64,000 nucleotides of DNA from Antitrichia curtipendula (lineage: Eukaryota > Streptophyta > Bryopsida > Hypnales > Leucodontaceae), in NCBI GenBank assembly GCA_951230915.1, contig OX579641.1, forward strand, positions 7,688,001 through 7,752,000. The letters are read 5' to 3'. Below the pieces are notes generated by a model. That model was not told the DNA's origin. It ran no database searches and saw only the letters and a list, made by a program, of their open reading frames with translations. The translations under genes were made by a program, and so were the position numbers. Positions 1 through 11,201 of this stretch are shown piece by piece. Numbering within the stretch: the first letter of the stretch is position 1; the number at the start of each line of letters is the position of its first letter.

Positions 1-1730
1 TCATCTATCTAACGTGGTATCGCACATAATGCCATGTCAAAAGATAGCATAGTTTTGTGATAACTACCTTGGTGTTCCAAAATAAATTTGCAAACTACGC
101 ATAGCGCTAAATTCTTAGCCCTGCCTTTCTCTTAGTTTTCATTCTCCATCTTACTTTTTTTGTAATATAAACTTTAATTTTTTGAATTTTGGCTCAATGT
201 TTTAGTAAACTTTTGTAGATTATGTAAGTTTTGTTAATGACTTTCTTGTCTAGTCTATCACTTTCCATTTATTTTGTATATGTGCATTATGTAGGCAAAA
301 TAGTATTAAAATAATAATTATTTGGAATATTCAAATATGTTTTTTTTGTACAATAATGAAGTATGCAATTCTACACAAAGCTTCATCATGTATCAATGAC
401 TCTCCATAACTTTCTCATTAATAGTTCAAATGGAATGAATCAAATCTTTTCATACAAACCAAAGTATTTTCTATGAGAAACAGTGTTTAAAAAAATTTAT
501 TTTGAATTTTTGTGATTTTTTTGTGATTCCTAATAAACTATTTTTTGAGCTGAGTATGTCATAATTTTTTTTCCAGACACTAATTGGAATAAAATTATAT
601 TCTCCAAAAGCTAGTGTGTTTTCCTATCTTCAAAAAAAAATTTAGAAAACCAAGTCAAAAATTAAGATCATAGAAACCTTACATTATCTCCTAAGGGGAC
701 ACTTGGCCCAGGGAAGGTCATTTTTTAAGGGCTCTGACCCACCATGTTACGTTGAATTCAATTTTACGTCAAATGTTATAGAAGATACATTGCATTAGAA
801 AAGACAAAGGCACAAAATCAATGATTTTTTTCATTATTTTTAGGCAAAGCACAAAGTGAAGTATAATGGAGTGGTGAAGCTATTTTCATTCATTGACATG
901 GACAAAACATGCAAAAGGTGGATGAAAACACATGTATTCATCCCAAGGTGTATGAATTCATCTGCATTAGAGCAATATTGCCTTTAGATTATATAGCAAT
1001 TGAGTGATTTCATCCATTGAAAATAGGAAAATCCATCTCTCAATATTCCCTCAAAAAAATTTGAATAGTTATTGAATGATAAATTGCCCTTCCAATACTA
1101 CCTACAATAGTCTAGTGGTAGAAGCTTTTTTTAAAGAGCTCATGCTTTAGGAGTGTTAGAGGGACGTTACTTGCTCTCCACCCTTGCTTTATGCAACATA
1201 GTACAAATTAATGTAAATTTTTTAGCCTCTCATCATAAAAGTTAGGTTAGATTATTTTAAGGCCATTTTGATAGCAGAGACCATTTCAGTGTCATTTTTC
1301 TAATCACTTTGATATTGAGTTGGCATGGAAGTTAGCACCAAATTATCTTTGTAATGTTTTGATGCACCATATTTACATGCCTTGAAGTTCCTAATGCTAG
1401 CCATATCGCACATATGGTGATGGTTTGTAAGATAAAGACACCATCCTATATTATTTAAAACTACATTTTTCTATTTTTTGTTTTATAATTTACTACAATA
1501 AGAAAGATTTTGCAAATTTCTAATCCTCTCTTGGATGGATTAAATATAGGCAAAATGCATTAAAAAAAACCCCACCAAATTTTCTATGCACTTAGCGTGA
1601 AGGCCCGAGGGAGGTTGGATTTTTGCCTCCAAAAGTTACACTAGAGGTAGTCACACATTTTTTGCTCTGCACTTAGAGAACAAAGACGTAGCGGCTCAGG
1701 GTTGGCTTCATCTTAACCCTCTACCACAAA
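1..1730. other. AT-rich intergenic DNA with a degenerate repeat
   Basis: No gene is supported here. Bases about 340-735 share a word order (a CATAACTTTCTCAT block followed by ATGGAATGA) with the interiors of the TTAA-bounded elements later in the window, for example 62819-63412. They are probably a decayed copy, but I cannot place clean ends. The remainder is AT-rich with frequent stops in all frames. Confidence 0.5.
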
Positions 1731-1822
1731 ATATTCTTAGTTGGCTATATCTTCCGCACTCCCAATCTTCACCTCCAAAGGTGAAGATTGAGAGTGTGGA
1801 AGATACAACCAACTAAGAATAT
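1731..1822. repeat. Near-perfect 44-bp inverted repeat (hairpin)
   Basis: Arms 1731-1774 and 1779-1822 are reverse complements at 40 of 44 positions around a 4-base centre. All four differences are transitions. In a minus-strand RNA three of the four would be G-U pairs, so it could fold into a continuous stem. It may be a small foldback MITE or an inverted duplication. No flanking target duplication was obvious. Confidence 0.8.
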
Positions 1823-2462
1823 TCTTTTGTCCATTGCAGTTTCATCCTAACATTGCCAATTTTAGCTCCTCCTTTGCTGCAAGAACTCCAACCTGTGACT
1901 CATTGACTTTACACCACTAAGGAAACTTATGTCTAAATAAACCTTCTCCAATGTTTCATTCTCCAATTGTCAACACACACACAACTTTTAAGGGTGTCAC
2001 ACCTTCTTCACCCCACCGCGATTTCCCATTGGCTCCTCCAAGCCCACACCAACTTCTCATTTTCCATGTGAACGGTGAAGAAGGTGCATGTGACTACCCC
2101 TACTGATGCGGATGCTCTGAGGGCTAAAGATCTTTCCCTCGAAATTGTCCTTGAAATGGCTGCGCACAGGCTTCCTCATTCAGTACGTCAGAACTCAGAA
2201 ACCTTCAATGCTGCGAAAGATAAACCTGTTGGCGCTCCACCTCTCATTGCGAAATGCACTCTTGGCGCTTGAATCAAGGCACAGAGCTTCGAGATTTGAG
2301 ACAGGTACCGGTATCCCAACCTAATTGAGTGCAGCTTTGAGGAAATTCAATGCCCACCTCCGTTTCATCCGAGCTACAAGTTACCAGTAACAATTCAGAG
2401 TCTTCATGACCCCGAGAGTCTGGAAGCACAAACTTCCCGGTAACGCTGCTCGAAACGAAGAA
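1823..2462. other. Intergenic region upstream of the small gene
   Basis: GC rises gradually towards the gene at 2677. A short open stretch at 2075-2272 begins at GTG rather than ATG and has no recognisable domain, so it is not called as a gene. Confidence 0.4.
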
Positions 2463-2472
2463 TTTAGGGTTT
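2463..2472. promoter_or_regulatory. Telo-box-like motif
   Basis: TTTAGGGTTT, the reverse complement of the plant telo-box core AAACCCTAA, lies about 205 bp upstream of the ATG at 2677. Telo-boxes occur in promoters and 5' leaders of many plant housekeeping genes. A second copy lies just past the stop codon, which weakens a promoter-specific reading. Confidence 0.35.
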
Positions 2473-2676
2473 AGAATGTTAATCCCTGCCGTGCATTTGC
2501 ATCTCTAGGACGGCAGTTTACAGGTCCCGTGTTCTTCGGATCTCATTTCACTGGAACTTATCAGGGCGGCATCGTCATTTTGGTGTTGTGGTGCTAGCGG
2601 GAGAGTTGCGCGATTCATGATTCCCGAAAGAGACGCTGTAACGACGTGAGTGAGTGAGTGAGTGATTCTGAGAGAA

Positions 2677-3201
2677 ATGGTGCGCGAGATGGAGGTGTGG
2701 GAGGAGCCAAGGAGATTGAACCCTTCCAAGCGTCGGAGGTGTGTGGATGACGAGGCTGTGAGCGAGACTGGTGGTGGAGCACGGTTCCAACGGCTGCGAG
2801 GTTCCAGTGCATCGGATCTATTGGCTTCTGCGACGAGAATGTATTATCAGGCCACGGAACGCTTGAACGCTGCGAAGAGAGAGAGGGAGGAGATAGTGCA
2901 GGATCAGTTTGGCTCGCATTTGTTCTCCCTGTCGGAAAGCCTGTTTACCACGCCCCAGGCGAAGGAGTATTTGAAGTTGAGGCGCGAACAGGAGATTTTG
3001 AGAGTCCGGAGACTGCTTAGGCAAACCGAAGGTGCAGTTCTAGCTGCCCCTGCATCTGCCATCTCTGAGCTGTGTTTCATTGAAGGGAAGAACGAGTATT
3101 TGAGGTTGAGGGAAGAACTTGACCTTGCGAGAATTCGGAAATTGATAGCGAGGAGAGCAGCTGCAGCTGCGCCTGCGCCTACACTTATGGAAGGGAGGTG
3201 A
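2677..3201 (+). CDS. Hypothetical 174-aa basic/charged protein
   Basis: Intronless ORF. The frame is open from GTG at 2662, but the first ATG is at 2677, giving 174 aa and ending in TGA at 3199-3201. I do not recognise the family. Visible features are a basic cluster PSKRRR near residue 18 that could be a nuclear localisation signal, a charged helical middle (residues about 50-80), and a duplicated motif: KEYLKLRREQEILRVRRLL and NEYLRLREELDLARIRKLI, roughly 50 residues apart. An alanine/proline-rich tail follows. Local GC (about 55%) is well above the flanks, which supports coding. The gene runs towards the GS gene on the other strand. Further exons in 3202-4080 are possible but none is convincing. 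Confidence 0.6.
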   Translation: MVREMEVWEEPRRLNPSKRRRCVDDEAVSETGGGARFQRLRGSSASDLLASATRMYYQATERLNAAKREREEIVQDQFGSHLFSLSESLFTTPQAKEYLKLRREQEILRVRRLLRQTEGAVLAAPASAISELCFIEGKNEYLRLREELDLARIRKLIARRAAAAAPAPTLMEGR

Positions 3202-4109
3202 GAATCAGGTCCTCGACCCATCTGGTTCGTCCAGGGAAAGTCCTGCAGTTAGTTCAGGGTTTAAGTTTAGGGGTTTAGGGTTTGCAGTCCGCTGGATAGA
3301 GGACTGGATAGAAGCGCTCCTATCTCGCTCCTTGAGGCAGTTGTGTGATGATTTTAGTGTTGTCCTATGGAGGGGGATCAGGATGCGAGCCTCACTTTTT
3401 TTTCTTCTTCCGGGGGTGACTCCAGATTCTTGGCATTTTTTAGCAATTAGTCAAGGGTATCTTCGAGAGTCATTGAGGCTTGTATCTAGTTTTGTTGATC
3501 TCACATGTATCATATCATCATGCAGCTTGGTGCTGGTTTCATACTCTTCAAATGAAGTCTAAAGTCTTGGAGCATACGAAAGCTTACAATTGTATATTTG
3601 TTGAATTCTAGCCACTGGGGTGGAATATTTCGACACTTTAATTTGGAACAATGAGCCCGAGTATCATATTGAGATTGCCAATTCTGTCAAATTTCACATC
3701 GGATTTTTTAATTTTTTTGTGACTACAATGCGACTTTTGCTTATTGCAATAATGTTTCAACAGAATTGCTGGAAATGTCGCAGCTATTTCAAGATTTGCC
3801 GTTAGAGGGATGTAGATGCTCTGATGGAGCAAGGCATGTTCACCTTGTGTTTTGGAGTTTGATTTTAATTATCATAAATGAATGCCACGATGGGAGAACT
3901 GCATACACAGACCCCTCAGTAACTTACAAAATGACCCCGTCTTATCTTTGTAAGGTCTCTTTTCCACCTTGCAGGATTCACTCTCTTAAGCATTCTCCAA
4001 GCCATTCTCCTACCGTGACAGCCACTAATGAAATTTATGATTCAGAAGACAATGCTTGAAAACAATAAATGTACTGGACATGGGTGCTTTTTATGCCCCG
4101 AGTAAGACC
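3202..4109 (+). other. Probable 3' region of the small gene
   Basis: Contains a second TTTAGGGTTT motif (3274-3283), then moderately AT-rich sequence with short open stretches lacking domains. An AATAAA at about 4065-4070 could be a plus-strand polyadenylation signal, placing the ends of two convergent transcripts close together. No separate gene is supported. Confidence 0.35.
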
Positions 4110-7100
4110 TTAACAATCCAATGTGTTGTCAAGCTCCCATTTGGACAAATGACTTGTGTAAGAGCGCCACTGTTGCTTTTGAATCTCCAGATAGTCCTTT
4201 ACAAACTCCTCTCCGAGAGCCTGCGTGGATGACGGAGCCACAACAACAAATGAAAAACATCGTCGTTGTTTGCAATTATCAAGTTTAGTCTACATTTATC
4301 CATACAACCATATTTTTAAGAGGAGTTTCACAATATGATGGGTCAAAAATTGGAACTTTGCTTTGTATCTGGACAGCCATAGAAAAGTGCTTATAATCCC
4401 ATCAGTTCACAAACTGGTCAAACGAACAAGACACTAATCCAAGATCGAAATAGGATAGCTAAATTCATGAAACTTAAGTTAATCACAAATTTATATGCCC
4501 TAAGTTCAGCAAAGAAGGTACCCACCTGTTTAAGGACATCTGAATGGGAAAGATTCTGAAGGGCTTCCAACAGCGTCGACGGCAGAGTGGGAAGTTTCTA
4601 CAGTCATTATAAGGGAAGAAACTCAATAATGTGACAGAAATCGTTATGTAAAATAGGTTTAAAAAATGAGAGTATTGCAGAAGGTTAACGTAAAATTTGC
4701 TAACACGAAATATTCAGTTAGACTTGAAGCTTACAGGGGTATCAGGAGGAGGAGGTAAATGGCCATTCCAATCACATCGTGGCGGTGCAGTTAAGTTCTT
4801 CTTTATGCCATCAAGACCACTTGCTGCAGTGACAGAAACCGTGTTAAGAATGCAAATTGTAAGTATCAGGAAAAGAAATGGGCATAAGTCCAGTCAAACT
4901 ACAGGGTTAACCCAGAGGCCAAAATAAGGTCTCATGTTATCATATCAGTTCTGAGTAGCTCATACTGAGATTTTCTTTTAGTCAATTTTATTTAGTTTTT
5001 GGCCACATGCAATGTTCTTCATTGATTCTTATGATATAAGTTAGAATTTGGTCTTCCCGGAATCATGCTTTTCACAATATCGTCACTCAAACTTGTCATT
5101 TAAAAAAGCCAAGAACTTGTCCTTTAGGGTCAAAGCTTGCATTGAAGGTACTTGCCAAGTATTGCAGCTTGCAGAAGATACGGATTCACAGCTCCGTCTG
5201 CCAGCCTCAACTCAAATCGCCCCTTGTCTGGTATCCTGCAATGTTGCAAAGCAAAGTTAAAAGGCACGCAAATTCAAAAAATAGAATTTTCAATGTAATT
5301 CTTAACTTTTCTGGACAAAAAAAATTCCACAATTTTTAGCATTTCTTAAATAATAGAATTAAAGTCAAAACCGCAAGGTACTAACTACTAGATGAGCTGG
5401 AATTGAATAAACCTCAAGAGATGAGTGCGGTTGTTTCCAGTGTAGGAAACTGTGCAAGGAGCCCACGATGATCCAGACGCAGTGGATTGCCCATCTATTC
5501 GCTTGTAGCTATTCACGGTTGGGTTTAAAAGTGCCACTAATGCCTGCAAATACAACAAATTGCTGTTGAAACATTTCAAGCACAATGTCCATTACATGAA
5601 AATAAGGAACTAAGATAAAAAGTAAGTAGACGACTATGTTTCCCCCTTAAAGGCCCCAAATAGAATTAATAATAGAAAGTTCACTTCGGAAGCTAACGAC
5701 CAATGATAAAAATTTCAAAAAATTATTTGTGTTGTTCGAAAATGTAAAACACACTTTCATTAATTTTATTTCTACATTTTTCTACCTCCCTTGCTTGCTT
5801 CCTTGAAGTTCCCTCGATGATTTATTTCATAAGCATGGGCACTGAATGCACAAATATGGGTACGACTTCAAATGAAAAATAAGTTTTAGAGTGATACCTG
5901 GGAATTCTCCAAAACGCCAGCTAAGAACTTGTAGGCTAGCTCTGATAGTCCCTGCAATGAAGCTTTCAGAAAATACTTTGGCAAAATGTAATTGATTGTG
6001 ATGTCAAATTGCACAAGTTTGGAATTGTAAATTTAAAAAAAAAGAAAAGAGTATCCAATTCTAGATTTCCCATCCGTTAAATATGGATACTCTATAGTCT
6101 CTAATAGGAAGTAGCCTCAGTCATCAAATAGTAACTAACTGGAATTAGTTACTATATGCCTGCACTACCTAAGTTGTGTCAATAGGTCTTTAGAGCATCT
6201 CCACATCAGGGTGCAAAGGGGATTTAACATAACTAGAGGGCAGACCGTGGTTGGCTATTTCAAAAAGTGAAGAGGGCACAAGCAAATAGAGACTCTTCGG
6301 TGCAACTTGCTAAGTTATTTAAAATCCTTGTGATCCTATCTTTTTAAAAGTTTTTTTTCAAAAGTTGAAAAGTTTTTTTTCAAATAGTAAAATAGTAACT
6401 ATGAGTGGATATTTGACGGCTTGGTGAATCTCCCCATGGAGGTCATGACTCTTCAATAAAATGGTGGTACACCAAACCTTCAAGATTGTCTATTTGGTGG
6501 CCTTATTCAACAAACCTACCGTGGGAACATTCTTAGATAATTGAAAATGAGTTGAAGTAAGAGCATCCCCATAGCAAGCTCTCTAAACAAGGATGCCAAA
6601 CAAGCACTCTTGGATGTTTGACATGTCATCATTTTGTATTGAAGAATCACGATCCCACGGAGAGACTTGTAAAGTCATCAAATATCCACTCATAGTTATT
6701 ATTTTATTATTTTGAAGAGAATCTTTTCAACTTTTGAAGAGATGCTTTTAAAAAGGTGGGAACAAAAGGATTTTAAATAACTTAACAAATCACTCCCAAG
6801 AGTCTCCATTTGTTTGTGCCCTCTTCACTTTTGAAGTGGCTAGCCATGTTTTTCCACTTGGCATGTGTGCCATGGGCCAATTTCTTAGCCACATTCTGTC
6901 CACTACCCATGTTGTGGGGATGTTTTACTTCAACTCCCATTTTGGATAGGTAAACTAATTGTACCTATACCAATGAATTGAAGTCCTACATTCACTCAAA
7001 CCAACCACGTAACCAACTTAAAAGCCATACTCCCCTTTATTTACCTTGGTCACACAATACCTAGGTTACTTAACTTCCAACTAGTAAATGGATTTCACAC

Positions 7101-9688
7101 CTATTAGTTAAGTGGAGTTACTTGATTAGTCCAGGAAAAATGTGAGCAACTATCCAGATTCTTAAACGTAAAGATGATGACGTTGTGTCCAATTTCAAGC
7201 AAAGGAGAATAAGAATAAACGATTCAAAAAATGGTCAGTGAAGGCTTTGAACCAGTTCTCCAGTATCGTCGTGGAAGAGGTTGGTTGTGCCGTCTGGATT
7301 CCATACAGACACATGACAGTGTGCACCATTCCCAGTTTTGTTGGCAAAAGGTTTGGGCATGAACGTTGCTCGGAACCCTGAACATGAGAAAACGTTGGTA
7401 TGGCACAAAATCAGATAATGATTCGACAAACAAAGTGTTGAACCTGCCAACATGGTAGTACATCAGTATTTGATCAAATTGGGACCAGGGCGTGTTGCTC
7501 ACCGTGCTTCTCGGCCACCGATTTCGCCATGAACTTGAAGAAGGTGTGTTTGTCAGCTGTTGCCAAACAGTCATCGTACTCCCAGTTCAGCTCAAATTGC
7601 CCATTGCCATCCTGCTTGACAACTGGTTCACATGATAAGCTTGTTTTTCTACTCTTAAAACAACTCTTACGCCTTCCAACGCATTAACAGGCAGCAAAAC
7701 GTCTGAAAATCAATCAACTTTAGATGAACCTCGACTCGATTCTTCTACTTCTACTCAAGAATTTTGCAGCACTGGTAGCGCTGTTTACCTCATGATCAGC
7801 TTGGTATGGATTCCAACCCAGTGTCTCCATGTGCTCCAGCAGCTCAGCAATCACCTTAAAGTGCCGCATGAGAGCACCCTGATGGAAACAGTTGATAGAG
7901 TCTCAGAAATGTCAGCCCTAATTGCAACACCCCCAAATCATGCAAGATGAGAGCATATTGATTTCGTGTACATATTGATTTACAGAATGTATAAAACCTC
8001 AACATCAAAACTCTTGTCAGTTTTAGGTCATCTATAAAGAAAACGTGAATCCTCATAGCTTCTGCATTACGCATTCTCCGGTGCGTAAGAATTCTCTTTA
8101 ATTTGCTAACAAGAATAATGAAAGAAAGTGAACATGCCCAGAGTTTAAAGTGCCGCTACTAGGCGAGGTTGCCTTAAACCTGGAATAAATGACCCATGAC
8201 TTCAGCCTCAGCCAAAACATACCTGGTCATAACATGGCTTAGCTGCAACGTCCTTGCTATCCGCAATCTCAGTCTCCACACCATTCGTCAGAAGAAAAAA
8301 CTCACACTCTACACCAGTCTTCATACGGTATCCCTCCTTCGCAGCACTTTCAATCTGTTGTCCACCCAACCCAGTCCTAAATTTTCAAATAGTACCACAA
8401 TACGAACTTGCAACAAGAAACACTAAACCAGAAATACTGAAGAAGAACTAGATAACTGTTTTGAGGGCCAGGACATAAACCTTCTCCAAACTAATCAGGA
8501 CTGTCATAGCTTAGAGATCTACAGCTCAATGAGAGACTGTGGACCACCCTGTATCCAACCAAAATGCGCCGGAAGTAAGAAGGGAAATAAAGTGCAATTA
8601 TACCTGTTTTTTTAAGACATGGCGAGGTGATTGTTGCACAGAGGAACCATCCATGTAGAGGTCACTTGCCACCCAAGCGACGCCCTCGGTCCATGGGAGC
8701 TTGATAACGCTCTTCGCATCCGGCACTGCCATCTGACAATTAGACAACTACTTAATCAGTGACGACGTCATTATGGTTCTAAAGATGATGATAAGTTAGG
8801 AGAATCCAGTTCCAACATTACACTAATTCCCAACACCTTTAAACGATGATAAACACCCTAAAATCTGAAATAATGAAGAGTTATATATTGATACGAGAAT
8901 TGCCACTGCTTAAACATCCGACCTCCTGTTGGATCTTAGGTCATCTGCCAAAAACTTCGAATCCTTGTAAGACTTGCATTCTGCACCATTTGGTAACGAA
9001 CCTGCAAATTGCGACGTCTGACACATAATGCAAAATGTGTCAATTGACGATTCCGCTACCTGAGTTGTGAAGACCTAAAACCTCTTACACAGACCCTCTG
9101 ACCAAAATGCAGTTTGGATGCACGGCGTACCACATCAGGATCAGCAGCGGTCATGTTGAAGTGCGCGGCATAGCCAGCAAATCCTGCTCCTACTTTCTGC
9201 ATCGCCCCAATCGCTGCCCTGGGCACCAGCTTCGATCGCACTACTCCCAGAAGGTCCACATAACTCACCTGCAAATCACCATTACCTCAGAATTCTAGCA
9301 AACGAAGGAGAATTGTAGTAAGGTAGAGGCTCCATTAAACCATACAGCACATTAGAGACTCCATTGACCATATATGTGAACTTTGAATTGTACTAACTGT
9401 GAAAATATTTTATCTATTGAAATTTGTTTTTTTCCAATTGTTTTGTAGCTTAACGCAAAATAAATGTGCAAAATTTTAGATGGTGCAGGTTTCTAGATTG
9501 TTGTAGGGAAAGGTTCAAAGTTCAGTAATGTGGCGATAATTGAATCATCGATTAGCGTTGTAAGAATGATCGAACAAAATTCTTGTAAGAGAAATACATA
9601 CATGTATTGGACGTGGGGGGTGACTTACAAGGAAGAAGTTGATCCCATTGTCCGCAGCAAACTTCTCCAGCGTCGTTGGGTTCGCCAT
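4110..9688 (-). CDS. GlnT-type (type III-like) glutamine synthetase / gamma-glutamylmethylamide synthetase-like, 13 exons
   Basis: Coding exons (minus strand, 5' to 3'): 9629-9688, 9131-9268, 8604-8732, 8223-8354, 7789-7878, 7503-7611, 7253-7377, 5898-5951, 5413-5543, 5156-5235, 4735-4823, 4526-4597, 4110-4220. They total 1320 nt and give 439 aa, the size of bacterial GlnT/GmaS enzymes. The family ligates ammonia (or methylamine in GmaS) to glutamate using ATP. Visible GS motifs: VDLLGVVRSKLVP (22-36), GVECEFF (123-129), NPYQADHEDGNGQFELNW (176-193) with metal-binding glutamates, FMPKPFANKTGNGAHCHVS (225-243), NPTVNSYKRI (286-295), NNRTHLLRIP (316-325), RFELRLADGAVNPYL (329-343). Plant GSII is about 356 aa and differs in motifs, and the nodulin/FluG-type GSI-like proteins are about 840 aa. 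No transit peptide is obvious, so it is probably cytosolic. All introns are GT-AG except intron 10 (GC-AG). Intron 7 uses a weak GTTCAA donor. Substrate specificity cannot be read from sequence. Confidence 0.93.
5154..5155 (-). other. GC splice donor of GS intron 10
   Basis: On the minus strand the exon ends ...CTT G and the intron begins GCAAGT, the classical GC-AG donor. Only this junction keeps frame: using the GT three bases further on gives a TGA five codons later. The joined reading is AAILASGLDGIKK, matching the family's AAILAAGLDG region. Confidence 0.85.
6190..6926. mobile_element. Foldback (long inverted-repeat) element in GS intron 7
   Basis: The left half (about 6190-6500) and right half (about 6560-6926) are imperfect reverse complements centred near 6548. 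They include a perfect 20-bp match (around 6398-6417 against 6680-6699) and the paired block AAAAGTGAAGAGGGCAC / GTGCCCTCTTCACTTTT. Ends resemble TTAGAGCATCTCCACA and GTAAAACATCCCCACA. It has no coding capacity. Lying in an intron of 1301 bp, it would be transcribed as a long hairpin. Confidence 0.75.
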
Positions 9689-10083
9689 AAATCTTCAAGC
9701 GGGTAACCCTAGAACGGAACTTGGGAGAGAGATTAGTACCGTCGCTGATTGAATTTCCTACGTCAAATTCAAAAGAGAGAGGAAGAAAAACCCTTCGCAA
9801 TCAAGCTCTCTGCGCATTTCAGAATTCAAAGTATAATTCGAAAACCTCGGTGCAATAATGTCCAGCGACGATCCGATGGTTGCGAAAATAATGAGAAACC
9901 CAGATTCAATTCGACGCTCTCGAATTGCATCCGCGATGGAGGTGCCAGATTCGAGAGCAAGTGGAACGCAATCTCGACTCACCACTTCGCAGGAATCTGA
10001 GCAAACTCGTTGTCTACGAAGGGGCGTTTCGAAAGTAGTCTCTTTCCTAGATTTTGTCAGTCGCATGCGTTGCTAGGAATGTA
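9689..10083. other. GS promoter / 5' leader region
   Basis: Sequence directly upstream of the GS start codon, GC-richer than the intergenic DNA beyond 10080. Short open stretches occur on both strands (9758-10066 minus; 9858-10076 plus, starting at an ATG) without recognisable domains. They could be upstream ORFs or a divergent short transcript. No TATA box was identified. Confidence 0.4.
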
Positions 10084-10623
10084 CGTCCCATAATGATCTT
10101 CCTATTGGTTTTAATTTTTTTGTCCCAAAATGATCTTCTTGTTGCACTTTGTAATGTTGGAATAGGTCAAATTTGGCTTTTGATTTCTTTTTTGGACTAG
10201 CAAAACAACTTTGAAGTAGTAGTTTCCCCTTCATCCATGCAATCATCAATCAAAAGACATATGAAATGATAGGAGGGACCAATCAATATTGTCTGAGTAT
10301 TTTTCAATTGAAGGAGATGAAGCTTTGGGAGGCAAAGTAGAGGTCAAAACATAATCTTAGGCATGTACTAAATTTCCCTAAAATGAAAAATTTACACTCA
10401 ACAATTATAAGTCCAATTGTGCTCTTTGAAAATGCCCCCCAAACTATACTTTTCAATATTCACCAAAACTACAATTCAAAAAGGCTTTAAAGCACAAATG
10501 TTCTTGGATGCTAAGAGTACACCAAACTCTAGTTATAGTACAAAATAGATCTCTAAAATGTTATTTTTAGCCTTAATTTGGAATATTGTGTCCAATATGA
10601 AAATCATTTTGGGACAAAGGTAG
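10084..10623. mobile_element. Stowaway-like MITE (Tc1/mariner type)
   Basis: Inverted ends read CGTCCCATAATGATCTTC on the left and, reverse-complemented on the right, CTACCTTTGTCCCAAAATG. Both are flanked by TA. The pattern of a TA target with GTCCCAAAATGATCTTC-like ends is typical of Stowaway elements. About 540 bp, no coding capacity, upstream of the GS gene. Confidence 0.5.
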
Positions 10624-10857
10624 TATATTTTTGCACCTGCGAGATATACATTCCTAGGAATATACAGTACCTCTTTCTTCATATCTATTGTTTCTAAAAT
10701 CTAAGAAAGGAATAGAATTCTAACTTAAAGGTTTCAGTTCAGAAGGAAGTGCTAAGTGTATCTACTGAAGGAATAAGCGACTCCAATAGTGTATGAACTA
10801 TAGTAATAAGACGGAAAAGGTAAATTGATAAAAATTTTAAAGGCGTGCCTTAATTTT

Positions 10858-11092
10858 GGCCGGGGTGAATTGACCCCCTCACTCATCCTACCAAAGTCCA
10901 TCTAGGAGTGCATATAAAAAAAGTCCCCTATTTTGTGCTATGTAAAATCTATTCTTCATAGCCCCCTTAGCTAATTTGGGGTCTCTAATTGCAAGTATAA
11001 ATTCAGAATTTGCAAAAAAATTCATGCATAGAAAATAAAAAAGTTCAAGATTTTTCCAAGGGGACGAGCAAGGGTGCCAGTTCACCTCGGCC
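10858..11092. mobile_element. MITE with 31-bp TIRs and 8-bp target duplication
   Basis: The 235-bp element starts GGCCGGGGTGAATTG and ends CAGTTCACCTCGGCC. The terminal inverted repeats align over about 31 bp with a few mismatches. It is flanked by TTAATTTT (10850-10857) and TTAATTTC (11093-11100), a near-identical 8-bp duplication as expected for hAT-like elements. The interior is AT-rich and non-coding. Confidence 0.75.
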
Positions 11093-11196
11093 TTAATTTC
11101 AATGTCCTTGAAATTAAATTTAGTAAAAATGAAAATCTATTTATTATCTACAATAATAATAATGTTTATCTAGAGACCATTTGGAATGATGAGTCT

Positions 11197-11201
11197 ACTG
11201 G
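11197..11201. other. Target-site duplication (left) of the chromovirus
   Basis: ACTGG immediately precedes the 5' LTR. The same 5 bp follow the 3' LTR at 17422-17426, confirming a single retrotransposon insertion. Confidence 0.9.

Noticed and set aside
2075..2272. 65-codon plus-strand open frame
   Set aside because: Begins at GTG; the nearby ATG at 2066 is followed at once by TGA. No domain and no splice signals that rescue it.
4110..9688. Bacterial contamination as the source of the GlnT gene
   Set aside because: Twelve introns with plant-type splice sites and flanking plant transposons exclude a bacterial contig.
9858..10076. Possible divergent 72-aa gene sharing the GS promoter
   Set aside because: ATG present but the peptide is low-complexity and unrecognised. 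More likely 5' leader sequence of the GS gene read on the wrong strand.
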